Shown: positions 41,020-49,758, numbered from the stretch's first letter. The stretch is DNA of 64,000 bases from Plantibacter sp. Leaf314 (GCF_001423185.1 NZ_LMOB01000001.1:2552016-2616015); one strand, 5' to 3'. Numbers and translations are program-made. Notes: generated by a model not told the origin, from the letters alone.

Positions 41020-42306
41020 CTACTTGCCGTTCATGATGTCGTCCATCTCGGTGGCGGCGTCGGTCGTCGCCTGGTCGACCGACTTGCTCCCGGAGAGGAT
41101 GGCCTGGATCATCGCGTTGGTGGTCTTCTTCGCCTGCACCGCACCGAACTTCGGGGTCACGGGGAGGGAAGCGCCGCCGTCGACGAACTGCTCGGCGAAG
41201 GGCTTCACCAGCGGGTCGTCGCTCTCGGTCGCGTCGCTGAGCAGCGAGGTCTGGCCGGGGAAGTACCCGGTCTGCTCGGCCCACTCGGAGGCGTACTTGC
41301 CGGTCGTCATCATCTCGATGAACTGGAACGCGAGGTCCTTGTTCTTCGAGGTGTTGAACATGCTGAGGTGCGAGCCGCCGAGCACGGAGGGCGACATGCC
41401 GCCGTCCTCACCCGGGATCGGGATGGCGGCGAACTTGCCCTCGAGCTCCGGGTTCTTCTGCACGATGGTGGCCGGGGTCCAGGAGCCCATGATCGCCATG
41501 GCGACCTTGTCCTGCACGAAGTTGTCGAGGACGTCGGTCTCCTTCCAGGTGGTCGCACCCGAGGAGGAGAGGTCGTACTTCGTGGCCAGGTCGGTCCAGA
41601 ACTGGATGCCCTTGCGCGAGTCGTCGCTCGCGAGCTGGGACTTCCAGGTGTCGCCGTCGAGCTCGGAGACCTCGCCGCCGGCGCCCCAGACCCACGGGTA
41701 GGCCGTGAACTCGGCGTCACCGGGGACGGGGAACGGGATCATGTCGGGCTTCGCGGCCTTGATCGCGGTTCCGGCGTCGATGATCTCCTGCCAGGTGGTC
41801 GGCGCCTTGAGGCCGAGCTCCTCGAAGACGTCGGTGCGGTAGACGATCGAACGGACGCCGGCGTACCAGGGCATGCCGTAGAGCTCGCCGTCGTAGGTGC
41901 CGGAGTCGGCGAGACCCTTGACGAGGTCGTCCTTCAGGCCGGCCTTGTCGACGTAGTCGCCGATCGGGGCGAGCGCGCCGGCGTCGGCGAACTCGGCCGT
42001 CCAGGTGGTGCCGGTCTCGGCGACGTCCGGCGTGGTGTTGCCGGCGATGGAGGTGACGAAGCGGTCGTGGGCATCGGCCCACTGCACGTATTCGACCTTC
42101 AGGGTGGCGCCGGTCTCCTTCTTGAAGGCCGAGCCGACCTCCTTGAAGAAGGCCTCGGAGTCGGGGTTGGTGCCCTGCATGATCCAGACGGTGAGCGTCT
42201 GGCCGTCGGCCGAGACGTCGCCTGAGCCGGATCCGCCACCGGCACAGGCGGTGAGGCCGAGTGCCGCGGTGGCGAGGACGGCCAGCGGAAGGGTGCGCTT
42301 GCGCAT
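41020..42306 (-). CDS. Sugar ABC transporter substrate-binding lipoprotein
   Basis: The 428-residue protein has a lipoprotein signal peptide (MRKRTLPLAVLATAALGLTAC, lipobox LTAC, Cys21). The fold is a family 1 extracellular solute-binding protein: LTVWIMQGTNPDSEAFFKEVGSAFKKETG, YAGVRSIVYRTDVFEELGLKAPTTWQE, GKFAAIPIPGEDGGMSPSVLGGSHLSMFN and a C-terminal AMIQAILSGSKSVDQA. Tryptophans and aromatic residues expected for sugar stacking are present. Being first in an operon with nagZ, kinase and murQ, it probably binds GlcNAc-MurNAc, MurNAc or chito-oligosaccharides; which one is inference. Confidence 0.9.
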   Translation of the reverse strand: MRKRTLPLAVLATAALGLTACAGGGSGSGDVSADGQTLTVWIMQGTNPDSEAFFKEVGSAFKKETGATLKVEYVQWADAHDRFVTSIAGNTTPDVAETGTTWTAEFADAGALAPIGDYVDKAGLKDDLVKGLADSGTYDGELYGMPWYAGVRSIVYRTDVFEELGLKAPTTWQEIIDAGTAIKAAKPDMIPFPVPGDAEFTAYPWVWGAGGEVSELDGDTWKSQLASDDSRKGIQFWTDLATKYDLSSSGATTWKETDVLDNFVQDKVAMAIMGSWTPATIVQKNPELEGKFAAIPIPGEDGGMSPSVLGGSHLSMFNTSKNKDLAFQFIEMMTTGKYASEWAEQTGYFPGQTSLLSDATESDDPLVKPFAEQFVDGGASLPVTPKFGAVQAKKTTNAMIQAILSGSKSVDQATTDAATEMDDIMNGK

Positions 42307-42408
42307 GGTGCTGCTCCTCGATTCTGGGATCGGGAGTCCGAGCCGTCGTTGGCCCGGGATCCGTGATGACCGTGGGGTCGATCCCTGCTGTTTTCAGTGG
42401 GTGTGGAA

Positions 42409-42439
42409 ACAGTATTCAATAAGTACAGGGAGCTTGCAA
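42409..42439 (-). promoter_or_regulatory. Candidate promoter of the amino-sugar operon
   Basis: On the reverse strand TTGCAA (42434-42439) and TACTGT (42409-42414) are spaced 19 bp apart in an A/T-rich patch. Next to the -10 box, CTGTTTTC (42387-42394) and GGAAACAG (42405-42412) form an imperfect inverted repeat that could be the RpiR operator. The gap 42307-42559 holds no gene. Confidence 0.4.
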
Positions 42440-42559
42440 ATATTTTCCAGCACTGCAACACGGTCGTTACCTGCGTGACGGACGTGTTTCACGAAGCTGC
42501 GAGAACCGTGAGCGGACAGGGGTGTGCGGGGCCGCGCGAGCGGCCTCCCAGCGAGGCGC

Positions 42560-43243
42560 TCAGGCGGTGCGGACGATGATCGCGCGCATCGCCGCCGCGG
42601 CCGCGTCGCCATCGCGTCGCTCGACGGCGCTCGCCAGGTCCCGGTGCAACGCCGCGTCGTCGAGATCGATCGCACCGGCCGGAAGGCGGTCGACCCGATC
42701 CCGGAGGGCTGCGTCGATGGCGTCTCCGACGCGGTCGAGGAGCGGGTTCGCGGCAGCCTGCCGCAGGAGTCGGTGCAACCGGAGGTCGGCGTCGAGGAAG
42801 GCTGCGACGTCCTGGGCTGCCGCGGCGTCGAGGAGTGCGTCGCCGATCGTCCGCAGCTCGAGCCCGGCCGCGCTACTGCGTCGCTCCGCCGCCAGCCGGG
42901 CGCACTCGGGTTCGGTGGCGGTCCGGAGCTCACGGATCGCCAGCAGCGTCGCGTCGCGTCGTCCGCTCGCGAGCGACCAGCGGAGCACGCGTGGCTGCAG
43001 CCAGTCCCACCGCTCCGACGGCAGGACCGTGTGTCCGACGTGGGCCTTCCCCTCGAGGAGGCCGAGCCCGCCGAGGACGCGGGTCGCCTCGCGGACGACG
43101 GACCGCGAGTGCCCGGTCCGAGCGGTCAGTCCTTCGACCGTGCACACGGCGCCGGACGCCAGTCGTCCCTCGACGATGTCGGAGCCGATGCGGTCGAGCG
43201 TGCGTTCGAACGCCGAGGTACCCGGTCGGTCGGTGGCGGTCAC
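42560..43243 (-). CDS. GntR-family regulator, FCD (FadR-like) type
   Basis: The 227-residue regulator has an N-terminal winged helix (residues ~8-75: TLDRIGSDIVEGRLASGAVCTVEGLTARTGHSRSVVREATRVLGGLGLLE) and a C-terminal FCD effector domain. The FCD metal-binding residues look kept (Asp/His in AAFLDADLRLHRLLRQAA and later ALHRDLASAVERRDGDAAAAAM). Its GTG start overlaps the SDR stop codon by 4 bp, so both are one transcript. It probably controls the flanking dehydrogenases in response to a sugar acid; gluconate- or galactonate-type regulators are closest by eye. Confidence 0.87.
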   Translation of the reverse strand: MTATDRPGTSAFERTLDRIGSDIVEGRLASGAVCTVEGLTARTGHSRSVVREATRVLGGLGLLEGKAHVGHTVLPSERWDWLQPRVLRWSLASGRRDATLLAIRELRTATEPECARLAAERRSSAAGLELRTIGDALLDAAAAQDVAAFLDADLRLHRLLRQAAANPLLDRVGDAIDAALRDRVDRLPAGAIDLDDAALHRDLASAVERRDGDAAAAAMRAIIVRTA

Positions 43244-43968
43244 CGCGCGACGGCCGGGCGGGTGGGGGAGATGACCAACTCGTCGATCCGGACGTGGGCG
43301 GGGCCGTCGAGGACGAAGGTGACCGCGCGCGCGATGTCCTCCGGGGCCAACATCGTCTCCCGTGCTGCGGCGTCCGGCACCTGTGGGCGCATCGAGAGGA
43401 AGGGGGTGTCGACGTCGCCGGGGCAGAGGTGCGTCGCGCCGACACCGTTGATCCCCTCCTCCTCGTTCAGCGTGGCGCAGAGGGACGACAGTGCGGTCTT
43501 GCTCGCGCTGTAGGCGACGCCGCCCTTGGTGGAGAAGCGCCAGCCGGCGAAGGAGGAGATGACGACGACGCGGCCCTGCGCCGCGCGGATGCCGGGCAGT
43601 GCGAGGTCGATCGCGCGCGCCACGGAGGTGAGGTTCGTGTCGACGATCGTCGCGAACTCGGCCATCGACTGGTCGTCCCAGCGCCGCCGCGGCGAGTTCA
43701 GTCCCGCAGCCGTCACCAGGTCGTCGACCGTTCCGAAGTCGGCGAGGATGCGCTCGTGGGCGCGTGCGAGCGCCGCGGGGTCGGTCGCGTCGGCGGCTGC
43801 CGCGAGGGCCGTTCCGCCCGCTGCGGTGATCTCCGCCACCGTCTCGTCGAGTGCCTCCGCCCGGCGGCCGGTCACCGCCACTCGGCGCCCGGAGCGGGCC
43901 GCGGCCAGCGCGACGGCCCGTCCCATCCCGCTTCCGCCACCGGTCACCCACAGCACTCGATCCGTCAT
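43240..43968 (-). CDS. Short-chain dehydrogenase/reductase
   Basis: The 242-residue oxidoreductase has the SDR pattern: cofactor motif TGGGSGMGRAVAL near residue 10, DLVTAAGLNSP in place of NNAG, catalytic Ser in VVVISSFAGW and YSASK with the active-site Tyr and Lys. GRRAEALDE after the second strand suggests NADP(H), since Arg residues follow that strand. The ATG at 43968 lies 6 nt after a TACACT box. It is co-transcribed with the GntR gene and divergent from a second SDR. Confidence 0.87.
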   Translation of the reverse strand: MTDRVLWVTGGGSGMGRAVALAAARSGRRVAVTGRRAEALDETVAEITAAGGTALAAAADATDPAALARAHERILADFGTVDDLVTAAGLNSPRRRWDDQSMAEFATIVDTNLTSVARAIDLALPGIRAAQGRVVVISSFAGWRFSTKGGVAYSASKTALSSLCATLNEEEGINGVGATHLCPGDVDTPFLSMRPQVPDAAARETMLAPEDIARAVTFVLDGPAHVRIDELVISPTRPAVAR

Positions 43969-43974
43969 GGCTCC

Positions 43975-43980
43975 AGTGTA
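43975..43980 (-). promoter_or_regulatory. -10 box for leaderless SDR gene
   Basis: On the reverse strand TACACT ends 6 nt before ATG 43968. Confidence 0.55.
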
Positions 43981-44064
43981 GGCACGGTCGACCATTCGTA
44001 TGTTTTAATCGCCTGACGTGGACGGTGCTGCCGTCGTCCATGCCGCAGAGGAACGGAGACGACG

Positions 44065-44835
44065 ATGTTGCTGGATCTGACGGACCGCCGGGTCATCGTG
44101 ACCGGGGGAGCACGCGGGATCGGTCGGGCGCTCGCGGAGACGTTCCTCGCCGAGGGTGCGCGTGTCGCGGTCCTCGACCTCGACGTCACCCCGCTCGACG
44201 ATCTCATCGGCGCATGGGGCGACGCGCTCGCCGCCATCCCGTGCAACGTGCGGTCCGAGACCTCGGTGACGGAGGCGGTCACGGAGGCCGCCGTGCGCCT
44301 CGGTGGGATCGACGTCCTCGTCAACAACGCCGGCATCAACGTCGAGGCGCTGCTCGAGGAGACGAGTGACGACGCCTGGACGGCGTGCTTCGACGTGAAC
44401 GTCGGCGGGGTCTTCCGGATGTCGAAGGCCGTCATCCCCTATCTGAAGGAGCAGGGCTCTGGCCGGATCATCAACGCGGCGAGCTTCGCGGCGATCATCC
44501 CGAGTGTCGGCAGCGCGGCGTACGCGGCGTCGAAGTCGGCGGTGGTGCAGCTGACGAAGGTCCTCGCCAGCGAACTCGGCCCGTGGGGGATCACGGTGAA
44601 CGCCTACGCGCCCGGCATGGTCCCGACCGCGATGAACGGCTTCGCCGAGCTGCCCGCCGATCGTCAGGACGCCTTGCTCGACACCCTGTCGCTGCGCCGG
44701 TGGGAGGAGCCGGAGGACGTGGCGAACGTCGTCCGCTTCCTCGCGAGCGACCAGGCCGGCTACGTCACCGGAGCGTTGATCGACGTCAGCGGCGGGAAGT
44801 TCGCGACCCAGTTCCCGGCTCGCGCCCGCGGCTGA
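44065..44835 (+). CDS. Short-chain dehydrogenase/reductase
   Basis: The 256-residue enzyme is a classical SDR: TGGARGIGRALAE (cofactor), VLDLD after the second strand (Asp, so NAD+ is preferred), VLVNNAGIN, the Ser in INAASFAAI and YAASK. The C-terminus VTGALIDVSGGKFATQF is typical of sugar-alcohol or sugar-acid dehydrogenases. It is divergent from the GntR/SDR pair, and the 96-bp gap contains the A/T-rich TATGTTTTAAT near 44000, a plausible operator. The two SDRs probably act in one oxidation-reduction route. Confidence 0.87.
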   Translation: MLLDLTDRRVIVTGGARGIGRALAETFLAEGARVAVLDLDVTPLDDLIGAWGDALAAIPCNVRSETSVTEAVTEAAVRLGGIDVLVNNAGINVEALLEETSDDAWTACFDVNVGGVFRMSKAVIPYLKEQGSGRIINAASFAAIIPSVGSAAYAASKSAVVQLTKVLASELGPWGITVNAYAPGMVPTAMNGFAELPADRQDALLDTLSLRRWEEPEDVANVVRFLASDQAGYVTGALIDVSGGKFATQFPARARG

Positions 44836-45105
44836 TCCACACGGATCCGGTGGTCATCGCCGGTCGATCGGCACGGCCGATTTCGCCGCGCCGAAAGCGA
44901 CAGTCGTCGGGTCGACGCGCCCGGGGAACGGTTCCTGCGCGAGGATTCGCAGCCAGCCCGAAGGACGCTTACGATACCGTGGACGGCACATCCGGAGGCC
45001 CGCTGAGCGGGTCGTCGGACGGCAGTCGAGTGGGCTGACCGGGGCAGGTCCACACCCCGCATCATCGTCGGGATCACCATCTGGAGCAGAGGAGTTCGGT
45101 CAGCC

Positions 45106-46011
45106 GTGGCTTCACGAGTGCAAGTGTCCGAGCGTCGCCGATCGCGCGATGCGCGTCGAGGGCGCCACCGGGCCGCAGCACCGATCGAACCGTTCACCAG
45201 AGGGTTCAGCGCCCTCGGCGAGCTCGCCGCCTCGGGTGCGCAGGTCAGCCTCCGGATCAACGACATCACGACCGGCGAGATGCTCATGTCGGCCGACGAC
45301 CACGTGGTCGTCCCCACCGCCTCGATCGGCAAGGTCCTGCTCCTCATCGAGGTCGCAGCACGACTCGGCGACACCGACTTCAGCGGTCTCACCATCCTCG
45401 ACCGCGAGCCGCTCGACGCGGTCGCCGACTCCGGAATCTGGCAGCACCTGCAGGCGCCGTCCCTGCCCGTCGCAGACCTGGCGGCGCTCGTGGGTGCCAC
45501 GAGTGACAACCTCGCCACGAACGTCCTCCTGCGTCACATCGGCCTCGAGGCCGTCCGGCACCGCGCCGAGGAGATCGGACTCAAGCGGACGGCGCTGCTC
45601 GACATCGTGCGCGACCACCGGGGTCCCGACCACGCACCCCAGCTCTCCGTCGGGTCCGCCCGCGAGCTCGCCTGGCTGTTCCAAGCCCTCGCGACGGGCG
45701 AGATCGTCGATGCGACCACGAGCCGTCGGGTGCTCGCGTGGCTGTCGCTCAACACCGACCTCTCCCTCGTCGCCTCCGGGTTCGGCCTCGACCCGCTGGC
45801 CCATCGCGAACCCGACCACGGCATCCAGCTCTTCAACAAGACCGGTTCCGGCGTGGGTGTGCGCGCCGAGGCGGGCATCCTGCGCGGCCCGAACGGCGCC
45901 GTGAGCTACGCGGTGTGCACGAGCTACGACGACACCGAGCTCGGAACGCGACTCGGCGTCGTCGACGCCGTCCGCACCCTCGGCCAGGACCTCCTCGAAT
46001 ACGTGCACTGA
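45106..46011 (+). CDS. Class A beta-lactamase-like serine hydrolase without signal peptide
   Basis: The 301-residue protein keeps the three active-site motifs of class A beta-lactamases: SIGK (Ser73-Lys76), SDN (133-135) and KTG (245-247). The Glu166 omega-loop (ExxLN) is not evident; the region reads RTALLDIVRDHRGPDHAP. The N-terminus is highly basic (SERRRSRDARRGRHR) and lacks a hydrophobic helix, so it should be cytoplasmic. Without Glu166 and without export a role in antibiotic resistance is doubtful. It may be an esterase or amidase. The GTG start at 45106 has GAGGAG upstream; GTG 45118 is an alternative. A TACGAT box is at 44970. Confidence 0.8.
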   Translation: MASRVQVSERRRSRDARRGRHRAAAPIEPFTRGFSALGELAASGAQVSLRINDITTGEMLMSADDHVVVPTASIGKVLLLIEVAARLGDTDFSGLTILDREPLDAVADSGIWQHLQAPSLPVADLAALVGATSDNLATNVLLRHIGLEAVRHRAEEIGLKRTALLDIVRDHRGPDHAPQLSVGSARELAWLFQALATGEIVDATTSRRVLAWLSLNTDLSLVASGFGLDPLAHREPDHGIQLFNKTGSGVGVRAEAGILRGPNGAVSYAVCTSYDDTELGTRLGVVDAVRTLGQDLLEYVH

Positions 46012-46036
46012 GCCCGCCGGGTCCCTGAGCCCACCC

Positions 46037-46058
46037 GGTCCCTGAGCTTGTCGAAGGG
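46037..46058 (-). repeat. REP-like element
   Basis: A close reverse-complement copy of the REP core sits between the convergent 3' ends of the beta-lactamase-like and NUDIX genes; a partial copy (GTCCCTGAGCCCACC) precedes it at 46021. Confidence 0.85.
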
Positions 46059-46059
46059 C

Positions 46060-46491
46060 TCAGTCGATGCGCCCCAAGGCCGCCAGGCGCTCGAGCACCT
46101 CACGTCCGGCGGGCGGGCAGCGGTGGAGCGAATCCATCCCCACCCAGTGCACCGCGCTCACCTCGGCCGAGGGCTGTGGGACCGCATCCGTCTCCGCCGC
46201 GAAGACGTGCATCCGGACGAGTCGGCCGTCCGGTTCACCGTGGGCTTGCGTGAGGACGGTGAACAGCGGCGTCACGCCTGCCGGGTCGAGGTCGACCGCG
46301 ATCTCCTCGCGGGCTTCGCGCACGGCGGCCTCGGCAGGCGTCTCGCCCGCGTCGATCTTCCCGCCCGGCATGTAGAGGACGTCGCGCCCCCGGGCCGTGA
46401 CCATGAGCACCCGTCGGTTCCGGATGATCGCGACGGCGGACACGAGGATGTCGGCGAGCGGTCCGCGCCCGCCTCCGGTCAGGTCGCTCAT
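46060..46491 (-). CDS. NUDIX hydrolase
   Basis: The 143-residue enzyme has the Nudix box GKIDAGETPAEAAVREAREEIAVDL near residues 44-68. The REAREE core is intact, but the usual Gly after EExG is replaced by Ala-Val. It would hydrolyse a nucleoside diphosphate derivative; a MutT-like or ADP-ribose-type substrate cannot be told apart. Its ATG overlaps the lipase-like gene stop by 4 bp (ATGA), so the two are co-transcribed. Confidence 0.88.
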   Translation of the reverse strand: MSDLTGGGRGPLADILVSAVAIIRNRRVLMVTARGRDVLYMPGGKIDAGETPAEAAVREAREEIAVDLDPAGVTPLFTVLTQAHGEPDGRLVRMHVFAAETDAVPQPSAEVSAVHWVGMDSLHRCPPAGREVLERLAALGRID

Positions 46492-47288
46492 CGGGTCACC
46501 TCGCCGTCCGAGTCGGCGCGTAGGCGTCGCCGTTCGGCGAACCCGTCGACCGCCAGCTCCACCGCCTCCCGGAGCTCCTTCGTGCTCAGGATGACGAAGT
46601 GGCCGGGGACGGGCAGGAGCACGTTCGTCGCCCCGGGCAGCACGCTGCTCGACGGGACGTGCGGGTCGAAGGTGCTGTAGATCGAGACGATGTCGGCGTT
46701 CACGTCGTGGGGTGCACCGAGGGCCACGATGGTCTCGTCGGTCGGCAGGAACGCGCGGAGGCTCGGATCGACGACGTACTTGGCGAGCACCGACCCGGAG
46801 AAGGGCGAGCAGATCGCGACGACGCCGAGCAGCCCGAGACGTTCGCGATCGGTCAGCAGGAGTTCCTTCCCGACGAGGCCCCCTTTGCTGTGCGCGACGA
46901 TGACGCAGCCCGCGTTCGGCTTCGGCAGCCTGCCGAGCGCCCGGGCGAAGCGGGCCGCGGTGTCCCGGATGGGCTTGCGGTTGTAGCCGAGACCGCGCGC
47001 GATGCGGATGCGGTACCCGGCGGCGTTGAGATGGTCGGCGACCGGCTTGAGGAACGCCCACGTCTCGTAGACGCCCGGGATCAGGACGACGACCGGGCGG
47101 CTGGTGTCGCCACGACCGTACTCCCGCGGGATCCGGCCGCTGAAGAAGGCCCTGGTGTGCCACACCACCGAGTGGATCCAGTCGACGGCGACGATCCCGG
47201 CGATCCTCAGTGCTCCTGGACGTTCCGCCACGGGTGGGGCGTCTGCGAGCGCGACATCGTCGGCATCCGCCACCGATTCCTCGTCCAT
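46488..47288 (-). CDS. Alpha/beta hydrolase (lipase-like)
   Basis: The ~266-residue protein shows the alpha/beta hydrolase fold: VVVLIPGVYETWAFLKPVADHLNAAGYRI (oxyanion region), nucleophile elbow VAHSKGGLVGK with Ser, a later Asp in STFDPHVP and a His in PVPGHFVIL. It resembles bacterial triacylglycerol-lipase-like proteins. A hydrophobic segment around residues 35-50 (IAGIVAVDWIHSVVWHTRAFF) may attach it to the membrane. ATG 47288 has the ribosome-binding site GAGGGGG 5 nt away; ATG 47306 is the alternative. The substrate is unknown. Confidence 0.83.
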   Translation of the reverse strand: MDEESVADADDVALADAPPVAERPGALRIAGIVAVDWIHSVVWHTRAFFSGRIPREYGRGDTSRPVVVLIPGVYETWAFLKPVADHLNAAGYRIRIARGLGYNRKPIRDTAARFARALGRLPKPNAGCVIVAHSKGGLVGKELLLTDRERLGLLGVVAICSPFSGSVLAKYVVDPSLRAFLPTDETIVALGAPHDVNADIVSIYSTFDPHVPSSSVLPGATNVLLPVPGHFVILSTKELREAVELAVDGFAERRRLRADSDGEVTR

Positions 47289-47477
47289 CCGCACCCCCTC
47301 GTCCATCTTGCCACCGGCCGGCGCTGCCGCCGTCGTGCGCCGTGGTCGCTGCGCTCGGCCAGGGCGGCGCGAGCCCAGTGATCCTGCGGGAACGCGGGGT
47401 ACGCTGTGTTGACAAGGCGACGGCGCGCTGCAAGCATGAGTCCGTTCGTCGAACCCCTATGCGCGAGGTGCACCCAC

Positions 47478-48068
47478 ATGACTGATCCGAACTCCGGCCA
47501 GCCGAACGACCCGTACGGTCAGGGCCAGGCTCCCCAGCAGCCGCCCTACGGCGAGTCGCAGGTCCCGCCGGCTCCGCAGTACGGGGAGCAGGCGCCGCAG
47601 TACGGTCAGCCCTCGCCCTACGGCGAGCAGCAGACGCAGCAGTACGGCGAGCAGCCGAAGTACGGGCAGCAGCAGTCGCCCTACGGTGAGCAGCAGCAGA
47701 ACCCCTACGGCCAGCCGCAGGCTCCGTATGGTCAGCAGCAGAACCCCTACGGTCAGCCCGCCGCTCCCTACGGTCAGCCACAGGCGCCGTACGGCTACGC
47801 GCAGCCCGCCGGCCAGAAGACGAACGTCATGGCGATCATCTCGCTCATCGCGCCCTTCGTCGGGTTCGGCGTCGTCGGCCTCGTCCTCGGCATCATCGCC
47901 CTGGGTCAGATCAAGCGCACCGGTGAGCAGGGCCGTGGCCTCGCGCTCGCCGGCACGATCGTGAGCGGTGTGTCGGTCCTCGCCGGCGTCATCCTCATCA
48001 TCTTCTACATCCTCATCTTCGCCGGCATCATGGGCACGGCGGCCACCTACGACTACGACAGCTACTGA
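47478..48068 (+). CDS. DUF4190 membrane protein with PYGQ-rich repeat tail
   Basis: The 196-residue protein has a low-complexity N-terminus (residues ~1-112) made of repeats such as PYGQPQ, PYGEQQ and QYGEQ. Two transmembrane helices of the DUF4190 type follow (VMAIISLIAPFVGFGVVGLVLGIIALGQIKRTGEQGRGLALAGTIVSGVSVLAGVILIIFYIL). The glutamine/tyrosine/proline repeats face the cytoplasm and may be disordered and stick to partners. Function unknown. The ATG follows GAGGTG; a TACGCT box lies at 47400-47405. Two shorter DUF4190 proteins occur at 61137 and 61664. Confidence 0.82.
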   Translation: MTDPNSGQPNDPYGQGQAPQQPPYGESQVPPAPQYGEQAPQYGQPSPYGEQQTQQYGEQPKYGQQQSPYGEQQQNPYGQPQAPYGQQQNPYGQPAAPYGQPQAPYGYAQPAGQKTNVMAIISLIAPFVGFGVVGLVLGIIALGQIKRTGEQGRGLALAGTIVSGVSVLAGVILIIFYILIFAGIMGTAATYDYDSY

Positions 48069-48097
48069 TCCACGGCCTGCTCGGCAGGCGGATCATG

Positions 48098-48126
48098 ACG
48101 GGCATCGGCATCGCGCCGGTGCCCGT
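48098..48126. terminator. Hairpin between convergent DUF4190 and hemA genes
   Basis: Arms ACGGGCATCGGC and GCCGGTGCCCGT pair over 12 bp with one G-U, around a 5-nt loop, and TCGTCGTTG follows. It can serve both strands. Confidence 0.65.
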
Positions 48127-48180
48127 TCGTCGTTGTCGCGGTCCGCGCCTCGGCGAGCCCAGGCGTCGTGCGTCGACGGG

Positions 48181-49644
48181 CTAGGAGGCTGAGGCGGCCG
48201 AGTCGGCGTCGGTGACCGGCACGACGACCACAGGAGCCTGCGGGACCTCGATACCGAAGAGCGTCTGCAGTGCCGTGGTGTACGCGGCCTGATCGCCGTT
48301 GCGGGCGAGGTTGCGTGCTCGGACCGTCGGTTCGTGGAGGAGGACTCCGGCGAGGTGACGCAGGGCGCGGGCGGTCGATCCGTCGTCGTCGCCGCGGGCC
48401 GTCGCGCGGGCGACCTCGGCTTCGACGAGGGCGTGCACGTGGCTCCGCAGGGCGACGACCGCGGGTTCGAGGCTGCGTTCCTCGCCCACCGCGGCGAACT
48501 TCTGGGCCGCACGGCTGACGATGGAGCGGGCGACCTCGGTGGCCTGCAGCTCTTCCAGCGGCGCGTGGATCCGGATGGTCTCGAGGTCGAGGAGGACGAC
48601 ACCGGCGACCGTGGCGACGTCGGGGTCGACGTTGCGCGGCAGGCCGAGGTCGATGACGAGCTGGGCCGAGGCGTGCGGCACGGGGCACTCCGCTGCGGCT
48701 TCGGTGATGACGTCGTGGACGAGCTCCGAGACCCCGGTGGGCTCCACCTCGGCGGCCGGCGTGGCGGCACCCGACACCAGGGAGAGGACCGGTGCGTCCT
48801 GCGCGGCGCCGGCGCGGGCACGGTGGTCGGCTGCGACCGCTGCGCGACCGGCGCGGAGCAGCGCGGCGTCGACGACGTGGCCGTCGGCGGTGGTGCAGGT
48901 GACGATGATGTCGACCTCGCCGGTGGTGCGAGCGAGCTCGTCCTGGCCGATCCAACCGATCTCGTGGGACCGGGCGAACTTCTCGGCCCGGCCGGAGGGC
49001 GAGTGCACGAGCACGTCGGTGACGCCGCGGTCGCGGAGGGCCGCGAGGCTCGCTCCGGCGTAGGCTCCGGTGCCCACGAGCAGGACGCGCTGCGTGGCCC
49101 AGTCGTCGATCCGGCTCTCGGCGAGGTCGAGGGCGAGTCGCACGATGGAGCGGCCCGCGCGCCCGAGCGGCGTGCGGTTCTTGATGCCACGGGAGGTCTG
49201 CGAGGCGCGCTGGAAGAGGCGCTCGAGTTCGGAGCTGGTGGTGCCGCCGGCCCGAGCGGACTCGAGCGAGCGCCTGACCTGCCCGGCGATCTCGCCCTCA
49301 CCGACGACGACGGACTCGAGCCCGGCCGACACGGCGAAGAGGTGCTCGGCGGCCGCGGTGCCGACGCTGAGGTCGAACACCTCGCGCAGCTGCTCGGCGG
49401 GGATGCCGGTGGTCTCGCTGACGGCCTCTGCGGCGGCCTCGAAGGCGACGGAGGCGGCTGCGGTGACGGGCTCGTCGAGGTCGATGTACGCCTCGAAGCG
49501 GTTGCAGGTGGCCACGACGACGGCCCCGGAGACGCATTCGTGGTGGGCGACCAGGCGCGCGGCAACGCCCTCCGCGCCGACTGAGAGTCGTTCGAGGAGG
49601 TCGAAGGTGGCGTTCTTATGGCTCGCCGTCACACACATGAGCAC
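48181..49644 (-). CDS. hemA: Glutamyl-tRNA reductase
   Basis: The 487-residue enzyme reduces glutamyl-tRNA to glutamate-1-semialdehyde, the first committed step of C5 heme synthesis. Visible are the catalytic [11 protein letters not shown] (Cys47), [36 protein letters not shown], the NADPH-binding [16 protein letters not shown], and a C-terminal dimerisation helix. The protein is somewhat longer than average because of a C-terminal extension rich in Val/Ala. The GTG at 49644 is chosen over the ATG two codons later because TACACT lies exactly 6 nt upstream. It is divergent from hemE. Confidence 0.93.
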   Translation of the reverse strand: MLMCVTASHKNATFDLLERLSVGAEGVAARLVAHHECVSGAVVVATCNRFEAYIDLDEPVTAAASVAFEAAAEAVSETTGIPAEQLREVFDLSVGTAAAEHLFAVSAGLESVVVGEGEIAGQVRRSLESARAGGTTSSELERLFQRASQTSRGIKNRTPLGRAGRSIVRLALDLAESRIDDWATQRVLLVGTGAYAGASLAALRDRGVTDVLVHSPSGRAEKFARSHEIGWIGQDELARTTGEVDIIVTCTTADGHVVDAALLRAGRAAVAADHRARAGAAQDAPVLSLVSGAATPAAEVEPTGVSELVHDVITEAAAECPVPHASAQLVIDLGLPRNVDPDVATVAGVVLLDLETIRIHAPLEELQATEVARSIVSRAAQKFAAVGEERSLEPAVVALRSHVHALVEAEVARATARGDDDGSTARALRHLAGVLLHEPTVRARNLARNGDQAAYTTALQTLFGIEVPQAPVVVVPVTDADSAASAS

Positions 49645-49650
49645 CCGTCG

Positions 49651-49656
49651 AGTGTA
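49651..49656 (-). promoter_or_regulatory. -10 box for leaderless hemA transcript
   Basis: On the reverse strand TACACT ends 6 nt before GTG 49644. Confidence 0.6.
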
Positions 49657-49758
49657 CCCGAGCGGGCACGTCGGCCTCTCCGGGAAGCCACCCAGGTGAC
49701 CCTCACCGAGCGGCCGGCTCGCCGCACTCGTGCAGGAGGGAGATGGGAGGATGGAGGG

